Positions 1-8,206 of a stretch of DNA of 64,000 bases are shown here, in pieces (the first letter of the stretch is position 1; each line of letters opens with the position of its first letter). The position numbers were made by a program, and so were the translations under genes. This DNA comes from an uncultured Collinsella sp. (GTDB lineage Bacteria > Actinomycetota > Coriobacteriia > Coriobacteriales > Coriobacteriaceae). Below the pieces are notes generated by a model. It was not told the origin of the DNA and made no database searches. It was given only the letters and a program-made list of their open reading frames with translations. The stretch is from positions 12,844-76,843 of the forward strand of contig CAAEUX010000038.1 of NCBI GenBank assembly GCA_900759335.1. The letters are read 5' to 3'.

Positions 1-306
1 AGTATCGCCCCGCCGAGCGTGCCGCACTTCGGCATCGACTGGTACGCCAAGGGCGGCGTGTTCAACGGCCCCAGCGTCATCGGCGTCGGCGAGGCGGGCC
101 CCGAGGGCGTGGTGCCGTTCAACGAGCGCGGCGCGCGCCCGCTGGCCGAGGGCATCGCCAAGCTGCTCGACGGCAAGGGCGGCGCGGCCCATGGCGACAC
201 GAACGTGACAATCAACCTGTACGCGACCGTGCGGGAGGAGGCCGACATCGAGAAAATCTCCCGCCAGATAGCCAAGGAAATCAAACGGCAGGAGTGCTTC
301 GCATGA
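1..306 (+). CDS. Phage tail tape measure protein, C-terminal end (partial)
   Basis: The reading frame is open at the left edge, so only about the last 100 residues are visible. They contain the segment WYAKGGVFNGPSVIGVGEAG followed by PEGVVPF, which is typical of the C-terminus of siphovirus tape measure proteins. These proteins set tail length and fill the tail tube before DNA injection. The tail end is charged (KISRQIAKEIKRQ). The stop TGA at 304-306 overlaps the ATG of the next gene (ATGA), as usual in the tail operon. The family call rests on this motif and on the Dit and Tal genes that follow. Confidence 0.8.
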   Translation, partial: SIAPPSVPHFGIDWYAKGGVFNGPSVIGVGEAGPEGVVPFNERGARPLAEGIAKLLDGKGGAAHGDTNVTINLYATVREEADIEKISRQIAKEIKRQECFA

Positions 307-1016
307 TATACAACGGCTTCGACTTCGCGCCGTGGTTCGACACCCGGCTCGTGACCCGCTCGCTGCTGCCCGAGTACGAAATCGCCACGCGCGACGTGCC
401 CGGGCAGCCCGGCTCGCGCTTCATGCGCGCAGAGCTGAAACCCCTGACGATAGACGTGGCGGCGGCCTGGAGGGCGCGCCCCGCCGACGACATGGCGGCC
501 CTTCGCCGCCTCATGGCCTCGCGCCTGCTGTGCCTTGAGGAGGCCGAGCTGTGGCTGGACGACGAGAGGCACCTGGGCCTGCGCTACATGGCCGTGCTGA
601 CCTCGCCGGGCGCGCTCGACACGTTGTGGCACACCGGCGAGGCCACGCTGACGTTCACGGCATACGACCCCGTGGCCTACGGGGCCGAGGGGCGCGCAAC
701 CGTGTCGGGCACCTCGGGCGTGCAGGTGGGCGGGACGTTCCGCACCTACCCCACCGTGACCGTCAGGCCCGGCGGCAGCACGTCGGCGCTGCGGCTGACG
801 AACATGGGCACGGGCGAATTCGTGCAGATCGACAAGGCGGTGACGGCATCGAGCGCGGTGGTCATCGACATGGCCGCCCCGCAGGCCACGGTGGACGGCA
901 GCCCAGCGCCCGTGACCTTCGAGAGTGACTTCTTCCCGCTGGAGCCGGGGGCCAACAGCCTCAAGCTGTCCAGCGGCACCGCGACGGTACAGTGGACGGA
1001 AAGGTACGTGGGCTGA
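303..1016 (+). CDS. Distal tail protein (Dit-like)
   Basis: This 237-residue protein starts MIYNGFDFAPWF, like the siphovirus distal tail (Dit) family that forms the hub between tail tube and baseplate. The internal GQPGSRFMRAELKPLTIDV stretch and a long beta-rich C-terminal half fit the two-domain Dit layout. I chose the ATG at 303, which overlaps the tape measure stop and has an AGGAG about 9 bases upstream, over a GTG nine bases earlier. Its position between tape measure and the large tail-tip protein is canonical. Its own stop (1014-1016) overlaps the next ATG. Confidence 0.78.
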   Translation: MIYNGFDFAPWFDTRLVTRSLLPEYEIATRDVPGQPGSRFMRAELKPLTIDVAAAWRARPADDMAALRRLMASRLLCLEEAELWLDDERHLGLRYMAVLTSPGALDTLWHTGEATLTFTAYDPVAYGAEGRATVSGTSGVQVGGTFRTYPTVTVRPGGSTSALRLTNMGTGEFVQIDKAVTASSAVVIDMAAPQATVDGSPAPVTFESDFFPLEPGANSLKLSSGTATVQWTERYVG

Positions 1017-3568
1017 TGATTCTGTGGGCATGCGACCGCTGGGAGGCGTACAAGGGACCCATCAAGACGCTGTTCGAGTGCGAGGACACGCGCGAGGTCA
1101 ACGGCGAGAACGCCCTGAGCATCACAACGCTGGCGCGCCTCGACAAGGGCGACCGCCTGGTGTGGCGCGACCTCAAGGGCCGCTGGCACGAGAACATCGT
1201 GGACGGCGTGGAGGAGGAGCGCGCAAGCGCGGGCATCCTCTACACGTACTACTGCCCGACCTCGGCGCAAATCGAGCTCCTGGGCGACTACCTGGAGGAC
1301 AAGCGCCCCTACGACGTGAGCGCCTACGCCGCGCTGGCCTCGGCGCTGTCCTCCTCGCGCTGGCAGGTCGGAACCGTGGCCGACCTCGGGCAGGCCGGCA
1401 CGAACTTCTACCACACCAACGCATGGGCGGCCATCCACGACGTGGCAGACACTTGGGGCGGCGAGCTGTCGTTCGAAATCCAGGTGAGCGGCACCAAGGT
1501 GACCGCACGCCGCGTGTGCATGGCCAAGCAGGTCGGCGAGGACAACGGCAAGCGTTTCACCTACGCCAAGGACCTCGTGAGCGTCAAGCGCAGCGTGGAC
1601 GAGGGCAACGTGTGCACCGCCCTGTACGGCTACGGCAAGTCCCTGCAGACCGCCGACGAGGACGGCAACCTGACGGGCGGCTACGACCGCAAGCTGACCT
1701 TCGGCGACGTGAACGGCGGGCAGAACTGGGTGGGGTCGGCCGACGCGCTGGCGCGCTGGGGACGGCCCGACGGCAAGGGCGGCAAGGCGCACGTGTTCGG
1801 CGACGTGGAGTTCTCCGACTGCGAGGACGCCGCCGAGCTGAAGAAGCTCACCGAGGCGCAGCTGGCGCAGTTGTGCGTGCCCACCGTGTCCTACACCGTG
1901 GACGCCACGGCGCTTGCGCGCGCCGGCGAGGGCTTCGAGGGCGCGGACGAGGGCGACCTGGTGACCGTGGTGGACAAGGTGTACGACCCGCCGCTGCGCG
2001 TGCGCACCCGCATCACCAAGGTGGTGGAGGATCAGCTGCGCCCCGGCGAGGTCACCTACACGTTCGGCAACTACCAGACCGTGGCCGAGCTGATGGCCGC
2101 CCAGAAGTCCAGCGCAAAGAGAACGGCTTCGAGCATCCGCGCCACCGTGGCCGACGCGGTAAACGCGTCCAACAAGGCATCGACCGGCAAATGGGGCGAG
2201 AGCCTGGCGGCCTCCGAGAAGCGCCAGGAGGCGTTCGCCAGGGAGCAGGGCGGCGCGGCCAAGGACTACACCGACGAGGTGAAGGACGCGCTTGACAAGG
2301 CCCTCAAGGAGTATGCCGACAAGGGCGACACCACGCTGGAAGAGGCGCTGAAGAAGTACTCCGACGACGGCAACCTGTCCCTTGAGGAAGTGCTCAAGCT
2401 CTACACCGACACCACGGTGGAGCAGAGCGAGAGCGTGCTCAAGCAGATAGACGAGGCCAACAAGGAGTACCTGGAAGGCATCACCGGCTCGCTGGACGAG
2501 CGCCTGACGAGCGCCGAGAGCGAGGTTGATGGGCTGCAGAACCAGCTCGATCAGCTGCCGACGGATATCCGCAAGAAGATCGTGGAAATGCTCAACAGCG
2601 AGATAAACACCACGGGCGGTTGGGTGTACGAGGAGCCCGGCCAGGGCATCCTCGTGTACGACAAGAAGCCGGAGAACGCGACCAAGTGCGTGAAGATAGG
2701 CGGCGGCGTCATCGGCGTGGCCAACTCAAAGTACTCCAGCGGCGCGTGGAAGTGGCGCACGGCCATCACCGGCGACGGCGTGACCGCCGACGAGCTGACC
2801 ACGGGCCGCATCAAGGGCGGCAACTCGTACTGGGACCTCGACAGCGGGGCCTTCTATCTGCGCGACGGCTCCATCTTCATGACGGACGGCAACGGCAACA
2901 AGGTGTACATCAACGCCACCAACGGCTTCCAGATATACGACAAGAACGGCTCCATCATCGCGGGCACCGTGCTGGTGGGCAGCACCTCCATGTTCCGCTG
3001 CAACATGGTCGGCACGTCGTCAACCAACTACATCACCACCGGCACGACGACGAACAACCACCCGGGAGCGTCGTTCGTGAACGGCTCGACCGAGTACTGC
3101 ACCATCGAGGCCGTCCACGCGAAGGACAGCCCCACGGCGAGCTCGACCGACGGCGTGGGCATGTCCACCTGCGGCTACGGCTTCCTGGCAGTCAACCGCT
3201 ACTACCGCCAGACGTGGCTGACGACCCCCTACTACGCGGGCTACATGAGCCATCCCGACGAGCAGCTGTACATGAAGAGCGGCAACAGCAACGCGGGCGG
3301 CTCGGCGTACGTGAAGCTGCAGGAGAACTCCAACAACTACGTGTACCTGGATAGCAGCCGCGCAGACATTGGGTCGTCGGGCACCGCCAGGATACTCGCC
3401 CCGAAGTTCGCCATAGGAACCAACCCGAGCAGCGGCGGCACCTACGGGTACACGGGCTCCACGCAGTTCATCGGGTGCATCACCAACAACGGCAACAACT
3501 GGACGTGGGGCACCATCAACGTGGTCAACGGAATCATCACCGGCATGAGCAGCATCACGGGAAACTAG
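1016..3568 (+). CDS. Tail-associated (Tal/tail-tip) protein
   Basis: An 850-residue tail-tip protein. The first roughly 380 residues resemble the N-terminal ring domain of prophage tail/endopeptidase-like proteins. Residues about 390-520 are rich in A/E/K/D heptads and should form a coiled coil. The rest is glycine-, asparagine- and serine-rich beta structure, as in phage minor structural proteins that contact the host. No lytic or protease motif is evident. The start ATG at 1016 overlaps the Dit stop and has a purine-rich GGAAAGG upstream. In this position (after Dit, before the baseplate protein) Tal normally plugs the tail and contacts the cell surface. Confidence 0.75.
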   Translation: MILWACDRWEAYKGPIKTLFECEDTREVNGENALSITTLARLDKGDRLVWRDLKGRWHENIVDGVEEERASAGILYTYYCPTSAQIELLGDYLEDKRPYDVSAYAALASALSSSRWQVGTVADLGQAGTNFYHTNAWAAIHDVADTWGGELSFEIQVSGTKVTARRVCMAKQVGEDNGKRFTYAKDLVSVKRSVDEGNVCTALYGYGKSLQTADEDGNLTGGYDRKLTFGDVNGGQNWVGSADALARWGRPDGKGGKAHVFGDVEFSDCEDAAELKKLTEAQLAQLCVPTVSYTVDATALARAGEGFEGADEGDLVTVVDKVYDPPLRVRTRITKVVEDQLRPGEVTYTFGNYQTVAELMAAQKSSAKRTASSIRATVADAVNASNKASTGKWGESLAASEKRQEAFAREQGGAAKDYTDEVKDALDKALKEYADKGDTTLEEALKKYSDDGNLSLEEVLKLYTDTTVEQSESVLKQIDEANKEYLEGITGSLDERLTSAESEVDGLQNQLDQLPTDIRKKIVEMLNSEINTTGGWVYEEPGQGILVYDKKPENATKCVKIGGGVIGVANSKYSSGAWKWRTAITGDGVTADELTTGRIKGGNSYWDLDSGAFYLRDGSIFMTDGNGNKVYINATNGFQIYDKNGSIIAGTVLVGSTSMFRCNMVGTSSTNYITTGTTTNNHPGASFVNGSTEYCTIEAVHAKDSPTASSTDGVGMSTCGYGFLAVNRYYRQTWLTTPYYAGYMSHPDEQLYMKSGNSNAGGSAYVKLQENSNNYVYLDSSRADIGSSGTARILAPKFAIGTNPSSGGTYGYTGSTQFIGCITNNGNNWTWGTINVVNGIITGMSSITGN

Positions 3569-3589
3569 ACCAGCGAGAGAGGAAACGGA

Positions 3590-3910
3590 ATGTTCTACCA
3601 CCTTGTGCAGCAGCCCGAAGCGCCGCAGGCGCTCGACGGCGCGCCGAAGCCGCCCGAGGCGCTTCCGGTGTTCGAGTGCATCAGCGACCCGGCCACGGCG
3701 CGGGCCATCGTGGAATCGGAAGACGTGTTCGAGTTCGACGGCAAGGGCGGCTTCACGCTCGTGTCCAGCCCCGTGGCCGTCATGGACGCGGAAGGCGGCG
3801 AGGCCAACGCCGTGGACTTCTCGGCGCTCACCGACGAGGAGATATGCGGGGTCCACAGAGCGCAACCCGGCGACATATCGCGGACACTTGCGGCCGAAGG
3901 AAAGGAGTGA
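3590..3910 (+). CDS. Small phage structural-region protein, unknown function
   Basis: A 106-residue protein (MFYHLVQQPEAPQALDGAPK...) with a proline-rich N-terminus and an acidic body, preceded by a good AGAGAGG ribosome site. It has no recognisable catalytic motif. The region around EDVFEFDGKGGFTLVSSPVAVMD is beta-rich. It sits between Tal and the BppU-like gene with short gaps, so a tail or baseplate accessory role is inferred from context only. Confidence 0.6.
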   Translation: MFYHLVQQPEAPQALDGAPKPPEALPVFECISDPATARAIVESEDVFEFDGKGGFTLVSSPVAVMDAEGGEANAVDFSALTDEEICGVHRAQPGDISRTLAAEGKE

Positions 3911-3913
3911 GGC

Positions 3914-4816
3914 ATGGCAACGCACGAGCTTACGCTCAACCTCAAGAAGACCAACATAGCGCCGCCCGTCATCACCGTGCACCAGGGCGACAGCGCCGAG
4001 GTCCTGAAGGCCGCCATCTACGACGGCGACAAGAAGGCGGCCCTGACGGGCTGCAAGGTGCACCTCATGGCTGCGAAACCCGACCACACCTACGTGGAGC
4101 AGCAGTTCACTGGCATCAGCGACAACGTGGCCACCGTGACGGTCGACCCCGCCGTCTTCGGCGTGGCCGGACTGCTCAAGGTGTGCTACGTGCGCGTGCG
4201 GAACGCGGCGGGGCTGGACGCCACCACCGAGAACGTCCTGGTGAACGTGCTGCCCTCGGCGAGCGCGTCGGGCGAGATATCCGGCCCGTACGTCGATGCG
4301 GTGGAGGCGATCATCGCGAACCTCGAAGGGCAGCTAGCCGACGTGAGCGCGCTGAACGCGCAGATGCAGAAGGCCGAGGCCTCCCGCGCGAGCGCGGAAA
4401 ACCAGCGCGCCGCGAGCGAGAAGACGCGCCAGACCGCCGAAACCGGGCGCGCAGAGGCGGAGAAGAAGCGCGCCACGGCGGAAAGCGCCCGCGTCACCGA
4501 GGCGGCGCAGCTGAAGACGGCCTCGCAAGCCGCCACGGCTGCGGCAAACGGCGCGGCCTCGAACGCCGACGCGGCGGCCAACACCGCCCTGCAGATAGCC
4601 AACAGCGTGGCGCAGGGCAGCGCGGGCAGCTCGGACATGGCCAAGCAGAAGCAGCAGATAGCCGACCTGTACGGCAAGCTTGCCGACGCCACGGACGCGT
4701 TCATCTACGACGACGGCACCGTGTACTGCCCCGCCTCCAAGGCCAGCGCATCGGGCAGCACCGTCACGTTCGGGAGCACCTGCACGGCGTCCGGCACAAC
4801 CCTCAACCTCAAGTAG
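3914..4816 (+). CDS. Baseplate upper protein-like (BppU N-terminal domain)
   Basis: A 300-residue protein whose first about 120 residues (beta-sandwich start THELTLNLKKTNIAPPVITV, then HQGDSAEVLKAAIYDGDKK) match the N-terminal domain of BppU-type baseplate proteins of Gram-positive siphoviruses, which attaches receptor-binding proteins to the baseplate. Residues about 150-260 are an alanine-rich coiled coil (QMQKAEASRASAENQRAAS) suited to a trimeric stalk. The short C-terminal tip is serine/threonine-rich. It lies directly upstream of the DGR target gene, so it may carry that variable protein on the virion; this last point is inference. A strong AGGAGTGAGGC precedes the ATG. Confidence 0.72.
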   Translation: MATHELTLNLKKTNIAPPVITVHQGDSAEVLKAAIYDGDKKAALTGCKVHLMAAKPDHTYVEQQFTGISDNVATVTVDPAVFGVAGLLKVCYVRVRNAAGLDATTENVLVNVLPSASASGEISGPYVDAVEAIIANLEGQLADVSALNAQMQKAEASRASAENQRAASEKTRQTAETGRAEAEKKRATAESARVTEAAQLKTASQAATAAANGAASNADAAANTALQIANSVAQGSAGSSDMAKQKQQIADLYGKLADATDAFIYDDGTVYCPASKASASGSTVTFGSTCTASGTTLNLK

Positions 4817-4828
4817 AAAGGCAACGAA

Positions 4829-5737
4829 ATGGCACAAGCGAAAACCCTGTCGGTGGGCGGCATCGGCTACGAGGTCATCGACGATACCGCGCGCAGCAAC
4901 GCGCAGACGGCGCTCAACAACGCCGAGTACAACCGCCAGGGCCAAATCGGCAAGTACGGCGGGCAGAACATCGCCACCATCCTGGCGGGAGAGATCGGCA
5001 GCGGCAGCGTGTACGACGCGCTGCACAAGCGAGCCGCCAACGGCAACTTCGCGGGCCTGCGCGTGGGAGACTACATCGACGTGCCGCTGGTAAGCGCGTC
5101 GGGCGTGGCGGCCCAGCAGTCCGTGCGCTTCCTCCTGGCGCACTTCGACCCGTACTACTGCTGCGGCGACAGCTCCAAAGGCCACCACATCGCCTTCGTG
5201 GCCTCCGCGCCCATCGCCGTGGCCAAGACCGTGACCGGCGTGGCAAACGACAGCTTCCTGATGTGGAACACCACCAACACGAACCAGGGCACCGCCGACC
5301 AGAAATGCCCCTACCCCAACAGCAACCTCAAGGCGTGGGAGACGGCCTTCGAGGCGTGCCTGCCCGAGGGGCTGACCAAGTACCTGCTTACCCAGCGCGT
5401 GCTGCTTGAGGAGCGGTACAGCGCCAGCGGCGCGCTCAACGACTCCAACTCGTGGAGCTGGCAGGATATCGGCAAGGTGTTCTCGCTGTCGGAGATGGAG
5501 GTGTACGGCTGCCCCGTGTGGGGGACGAAAGGCTACAGCGTGGGCTTCGACTGCCAGTTTGACCTGTTCCGAGACACGGCGCACCGAGTCAACGGAAATC
5601 GGTGCAATTGGTGGCTGCGTTCCGTTGCGTCGGGCTCCGCGTCCCGCGTGTGCTACGTCAACGGCAACGGCTATGCCGCCTACACCTCGGCGACGAACGT
5701 CTGGGTTCGCCCCCGCCCCGGCTTCCTCGTCGGCTAG
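4829..5737 (+). CDS. DGR target protein: variable tail/receptor-binding protein with DUF6273-like C-terminus
   Basis: A 302-residue phage protein. The N-terminal part (MAQAKTLSVGGIGYEVIDDT) resembles phage fibre/tip proteins and may hold it on the particle. The C-terminal about 170 residues resemble the DUF6273 type of formylglycine-enzyme/C-type-lectin-like fold, with the signature NWWLRS and the closing VWVRPRPGF. Residues about 257-299 lie in the variable repeat copied from the template at 6336-6464. Against the template, Tyr became Cys and five Asn codons became Arg, Gly, Tyr, Ala and Thr, plus one silent change. This is the standard DGR layout, with a ligand-binding surface diversified at AAY codons. 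Location after the baseplate gene suggests host-receptor binding. The ligand is unknown. Confidence 0.9.
   Translation: MAQAKTLSVGGIGYEVIDDTARSNAQTALNNAEYNRQGQIGKYGGQNIATILAGEIGSGSVYDALHKRAANGNFAGLRVGDYIDVPLVSASGVAAQQSVRFLLAHFDPYYCCGDSSKGHHIAFVASAPIAVAKTVTGVANDSFLMWNTTNTNQGTADQKCPYPNSNLKAWETAFEACLPEGLTKYLLTQRVLLEERYSASGALNDSNSWSWQDIGKVFSLSEMEVYGCPVWGTKGYSVGFDCQFDLFRDTAHRVNGNRCNWWLRSVASGSASRVCYVNGNGYAAYTSATNVWVRPRPGFLVG
5598..5726 (+). repeat. DGR variable repeat (VR)
   Basis: This 129-base segment at the 3' end of the target gene aligns without gaps to 6336-6464 (offset 738). Ten positions differ: 5604, 5645, 5646, 5663, 5664, 5672, 5678, 5679, 5685 and 5722. In all ten the template base is A, and the VR has G five times, C four times and T once. 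No non-adenine position differs. The last part (GTTCGCCCCCGCCCCGG) is the GC-rich stretch expected at the initiation of mutagenic homing site. Confidence 0.96.
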
Positions 5738-5766
5738 CCAGCCGAGTGCTCTATACTCTGCTTTTA

Positions 5767-5817
5767 GGCGACCGCCTTGCGCGGTCGCCTCCTGCCCGCG
5801 AAGCGGGCCGTTTTTTT
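5767..5817 (+). terminator. Double hairpin with T-run after the DGR target gene
   Basis: Two adjacent hairpins lie 30 bases after the target stop. The first has 9-bp arms at 5767-5775 and 5781-5789. The second has 6-bp arms at 5794-5799 and 5803-5808, followed by seven T (5811-5817). The second is a good rho-independent terminator. The first sits 40 bases past the VR, where some DGRs carry a hairpin/cruciform that aids homing, so it may have a second role. Confidence 0.82.
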
Positions 5818-5841
5818 CGCCAGTTTCCCCAGGAGGTGCAC

Positions 5842-6312
5842 GTGAGCGGCGTCTACCAGCGCAACCGCGAGGTGTCCGAGTACAAGTTCTTCACACAGGC
5901 CATCGCCATCCGCGTGGAGGTCAATAAGCTGATGGCGTCCTCCTCGGTAGTGCCCAAGGCCTACAGGCTGCTGAACGCGGTGCCGACCGTGGAGACGGCG
6001 CGCAGCATCGTGTACAACGTCAACCGCGCCGACTGCTTCTATCCCAACAGCTCGTTCAACGCGCTGGAGAGGAAACGCTACCTGACGCTGGCCATAGCGG
6101 ACTGCGAGCAGCTTATGCTGGACATGCAGTGCCTCATGGATATCGGCCTGCCCGTGAACGCCAACCGCTTCGAGGAGCTGGCGGCCATGGTCGAGGAGGA
6201 GATCAGGCTGCTGAAGGGCGCGCGCAAGAACGTGCGCGTCACCGGCAAGAAGTCCACCGAGGAGCGCATAGCCGAGGCCGAGGCCGAGCTAGAGCGCCTG
6301 CGTTCGCTATAA
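5842..6312 (+). CDS. avd: DGR accessory variability protein (Avd-like)
   Basis: A 156-residue, mostly helical protein (MSGVYQRNREVSEYKFFTQA) between the variable gene and the template repeat, the usual place of avd. Avd proteins are four-helix-bundle pentamers of the 23S-intervening-sequence protein superfamily. They bind the reverse transcriptase and template RNA and are needed for mutagenic cDNA synthesis. The helix with ALERKRYLTLAIADCEQLML matches the conserved RFL-x-IA-x-S helix pattern of that superfamily in spacing. The start is a GTG at 5842 with AGGAGG six bases upstream; an upstream extension in frame has no ribosome site. The C-terminal tail is charged coiled coil. Confidence 0.8.
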   Translation: MSGVYQRNREVSEYKFFTQAIAIRVEVNKLMASSSVVPKAYRLLNAVPTVETARSIVYNVNRADCFYPNSSFNALERKRYLTLAIADCEQLMLDMQCLMDIGLPVNANRFEELAAMVEEEIRLLKGARKNVRVTGKKSTEERIAEAEAELERLRSL

Positions 6313-6335
6313 TGGACGGCGGTCGCGCCTTGTTT

Positions 6336-6464
6336 ATCGGTACAATTGGTGGCTGCGTTCCGTTGCGTCGGGCTCCGCGTCCAACGTGTGCTACGTCAAC
6401 AACAACGGCAATGCCAACTACAACTCGGCGACGAACGTCTGGGTTCGCCCCCGCCCCGGATTCC
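6336..6464 (+). repeat. DGR template repeat (TR)
   Basis: A noncoding 129-base copy of the 3' end of the target gene, located between avd and the reverse transcriptase. Read in the VR frame it is rich in AAC/AAT codons, so adenine mutagenesis falls on first and second codon positions. It differs from the VR only at adenines. The homology stops just after CCGCCCCGG, where the TR has ATTCCC and the VR CTTCCT. It is probably transcribed as part of an RNA running from avd into the reverse transcriptase gene. Bases 6465-6676 downstream hold no gene and probably form the structured RNA that primes cDNA synthesis. Confidence 0.95.
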
Positions 6465-6676
6465 CTTATTGCCAGACCGAGTAGGCCCCAGGGCCGAAAG
6501 CAGAGCGCGAAGAGGAAGGAAGGCGCGACCGTCGGGCATGCGCCCGTAAATACGCACCCCGCGAGGGTGGCCGGACGCTGCTTGCATGGCGCGGCGCTCC
6601 GTGGCTTCGCCGCGTTTCATGGCCATACCTCAAGCGGCTGCCAGAGCCACATTGCAAGCCGCGCGGGGTGCCTCCT

Positions 6677-7927
6677 GTGAACTCCGAGCAAAGGCGGGCG
6701 GCGCGCCGCAAGCGCCGCGAGGAGAAGCGCGCGCAGGCCAAGGCCGAGCGCGTCAAGGCGTGCACGCTTGATACCGTGGCCGACCTCAACAGCCTGTGCA
6801 AGGCTTCAAAGCAGGCCGCGCGGGGCGTCATGTGGAAGTCGTCCACGCAGAGGTACATGAGAAGCTACCTGCGCAACGCCGTCCTGTCCCGCCGCGACCT
6901 TTTGGAGGGGCGCGACATATGCCGGGGCTTCATACGGTTCGACCTGTGGGAGCGCGGAAAGCTGCGCCATATCAGTGCCGTGCACTTCCCCGAGCGCGTG
7001 GTGCAGAAGTCCCTGGCACAAAACGCGCTCGTGCCCGCGATCGTGCCCACCCTCATAGCCGCCAACTCCGCGAACATAAAGGGGCGCGGCACCGACTACG
7101 CCCTGAAGCTGCTCAAGCGCCACCTGGCCGACCACTGGAGGCGGCGCGGCCGCGAGGGCTACATCCTCCTGGGCGACTTCTCCGACTACTTCGCGCGCAT
7201 AGCGCACCAACCCGTCAAAGACCAGGTGGCCTCCGCGCTGCTAGATCCGCGCGTGGTCGCCTTGGAGCACCGCCTGATAGACGCGCAGGGCGATATGGGC
7301 CTGGGGCTGGGCAGCGAGCCGAACCAGATATGCGCCGTGGCCCACCCCAACCGCATCGACCACTTTGTGACCGAGATGCTGTGCCCCGAGGCCTACGGTC
7401 GATATATGGACGACTTCTACCTGATACACGAGTCCAAGGACTACTTGCAGGTGTGCCTGCTGCTGATAGAGGGCAAATGCGCCGAGCTGGGCATCGAGCT
7501 GAACCAGCGCAAGACGCGCGTGGTGAAGCTCACGCGCGGGTTCACGTGGCTGAAGAAGCGCATCTTCTACACGGAGACGGGCCGCATAGTCGTGAAGCCG
7601 TGCCGAGACTCCATAACGCGGGAGCGCCGCAAGCTCAAGAAGATGGCCCGCATGGCCGCCGATGGCGTCATGACCCCCGAGCAGGTGGAGCAGAGCTACC
7701 AGAGCTGGCGCGGCGGCATGAAGCGGCTGGACGCGCACCGCAGCGTGCGGGCCATGGACGCGCTGTACCGCAGCCTGTTCGGAAATCCCGCGGGGGGGTT
7801 GCTCAATGCAATCCAAACCTGGAGGCGACACGGATGGGAACATGCCCCTACCCTAGCAACGGAAGGAGCGACCCATGACAGAACAGGAAATCGCCGGGGA
7901 GATCAACGGCTACAAACAGCAGCTTGA
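6677..7927 (+). CDS. DGR reverse transcriptase
   Basis: A 416-residue reverse transcriptase that makes the adenine-mutated cDNA of the template repeat. The palm is visible: motif A GYILLGDFSDYF (catalytic Asp about 167), a GLGLGSEPNQ segment in the place where other DGR enzymes have a conserved SQ-type motif, and the active-site box YMDD (about 243-246) in GRYMDDFYLIHESK. A thumb-like basic region follows (KKRIFYTETGRIV). There is no maturase or endonuclease domain, which excludes an intact group II intron protein. The N-terminus is very basic. The start is uncertain: GTG 6677 has GGGGTG six bases upstream, and a GTG at 6668 is also in frame. Its last 53 bases overlap the next gene. Confidence 0.92.
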   Translation: MNSEQRRAARRKRREEKRAQAKAERVKACTLDTVADLNSLCKASKQAARGVMWKSSTQRYMRSYLRNAVLSRRDLLEGRDICRGFIRFDLWERGKLRHISAVHFPERVVQKSLAQNALVPAIVPTLIAANSANIKGRGTDYALKLLKRHLADHWRRRGREGYILLGDFSDYFARIAHQPVKDQVASALLDPRVVALEHRLIDAQGDMGLGLGSEPNQICAVAHPNRIDHFVTEMLCPEAYGRYMDDFYLIHESKDYLQVCLLLIEGKCAELGIELNQRKTRVVKLTRGFTWLKKRIFYTETGRIVVKPCRDSITRERRKLKKMARMAADGVMTPEQVEQSYQSWRGGMKRLDAHRSVRAMDALYRSLFGNPAGGLLNAIQTWRRHGWEHAPTLATEGATHDRTGNRRGDQRLQTAA

Positions 7928-8120
7928 GCAGAGCGACTACAAGGTCATGAAGGCGGTGGAGCGCATCTTCTCCGCATCGTCCATCACCGACCTGCTCTCG
8001 GCCATCGCCGCAGCTGCCAAGGAGGTGGCCGAGATCATCTCGCAGCGCCAGACGTGGCGCGACCGCATCAACGAGCTGGAAGCCATGGAGCCCGACCAGC
8101 CGGAAGCGCCGCAGGAGTAG
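7875..8120 (+). CDS. Small phage protein, unknown function
   Basis: An 81-residue helical protein (MTEQEIAGEINGYKQQLEQS) with a good GGAAGGAGCGACCC ribosome site and a clean stop before a short GC hairpin (8124-8144, arms AGCGCCCC/GGGGGCGCT). It overlaps the end of the reverse transcriptase by 53 bases in a different frame. It has no recognised family. Regularly spaced charged and hydrophobic residues suggest a coiled coil. It may be translated together with the DGR genes or be the first gene of the lysis module. Confidence 0.65.
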   Translation: MTEQEIAGEINGYKQQLEQSDYKVMKAVERIFSASSITDLLSAIAAAAKEVAEIISQRQTWRDRINELEAMEPDQPEAPQE

Positions 8121-8206
8121 CGAGCGCCCCTTCGGGGGCGCTTTTCTTTTGCCCGGCGACACCTCGCGGACAATCGCGGCAGCGATTCGAGGAGGTGAGA
8201 AAACGA

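Noticed and set aside
746..1792. 348-codon open frame on the minus strand opposite the Tal gene
   Set aside because: GC-rich third positions keep antisense frames open. The plus strand carries the recognisable tail genes and ribosome sites; the antisense product is Arg/Ala/Val/His low-complexity.
3475..5409. 644-codon plus-strand frame across Tal end, BppU and target genes
   Set aside because: It runs in another frame over three well-supported genes and encodes an Arg/His-rich product with no start site.
6677..7927. Group II intron maturase or retron reverse transcriptase
   Set aside because: No X/thumb maturase or endonuclease domain and no intron RNA ends; no msr/msd-like structure. The TR/VR pair with adenine-only differences fixes it as a DGR enzyme.
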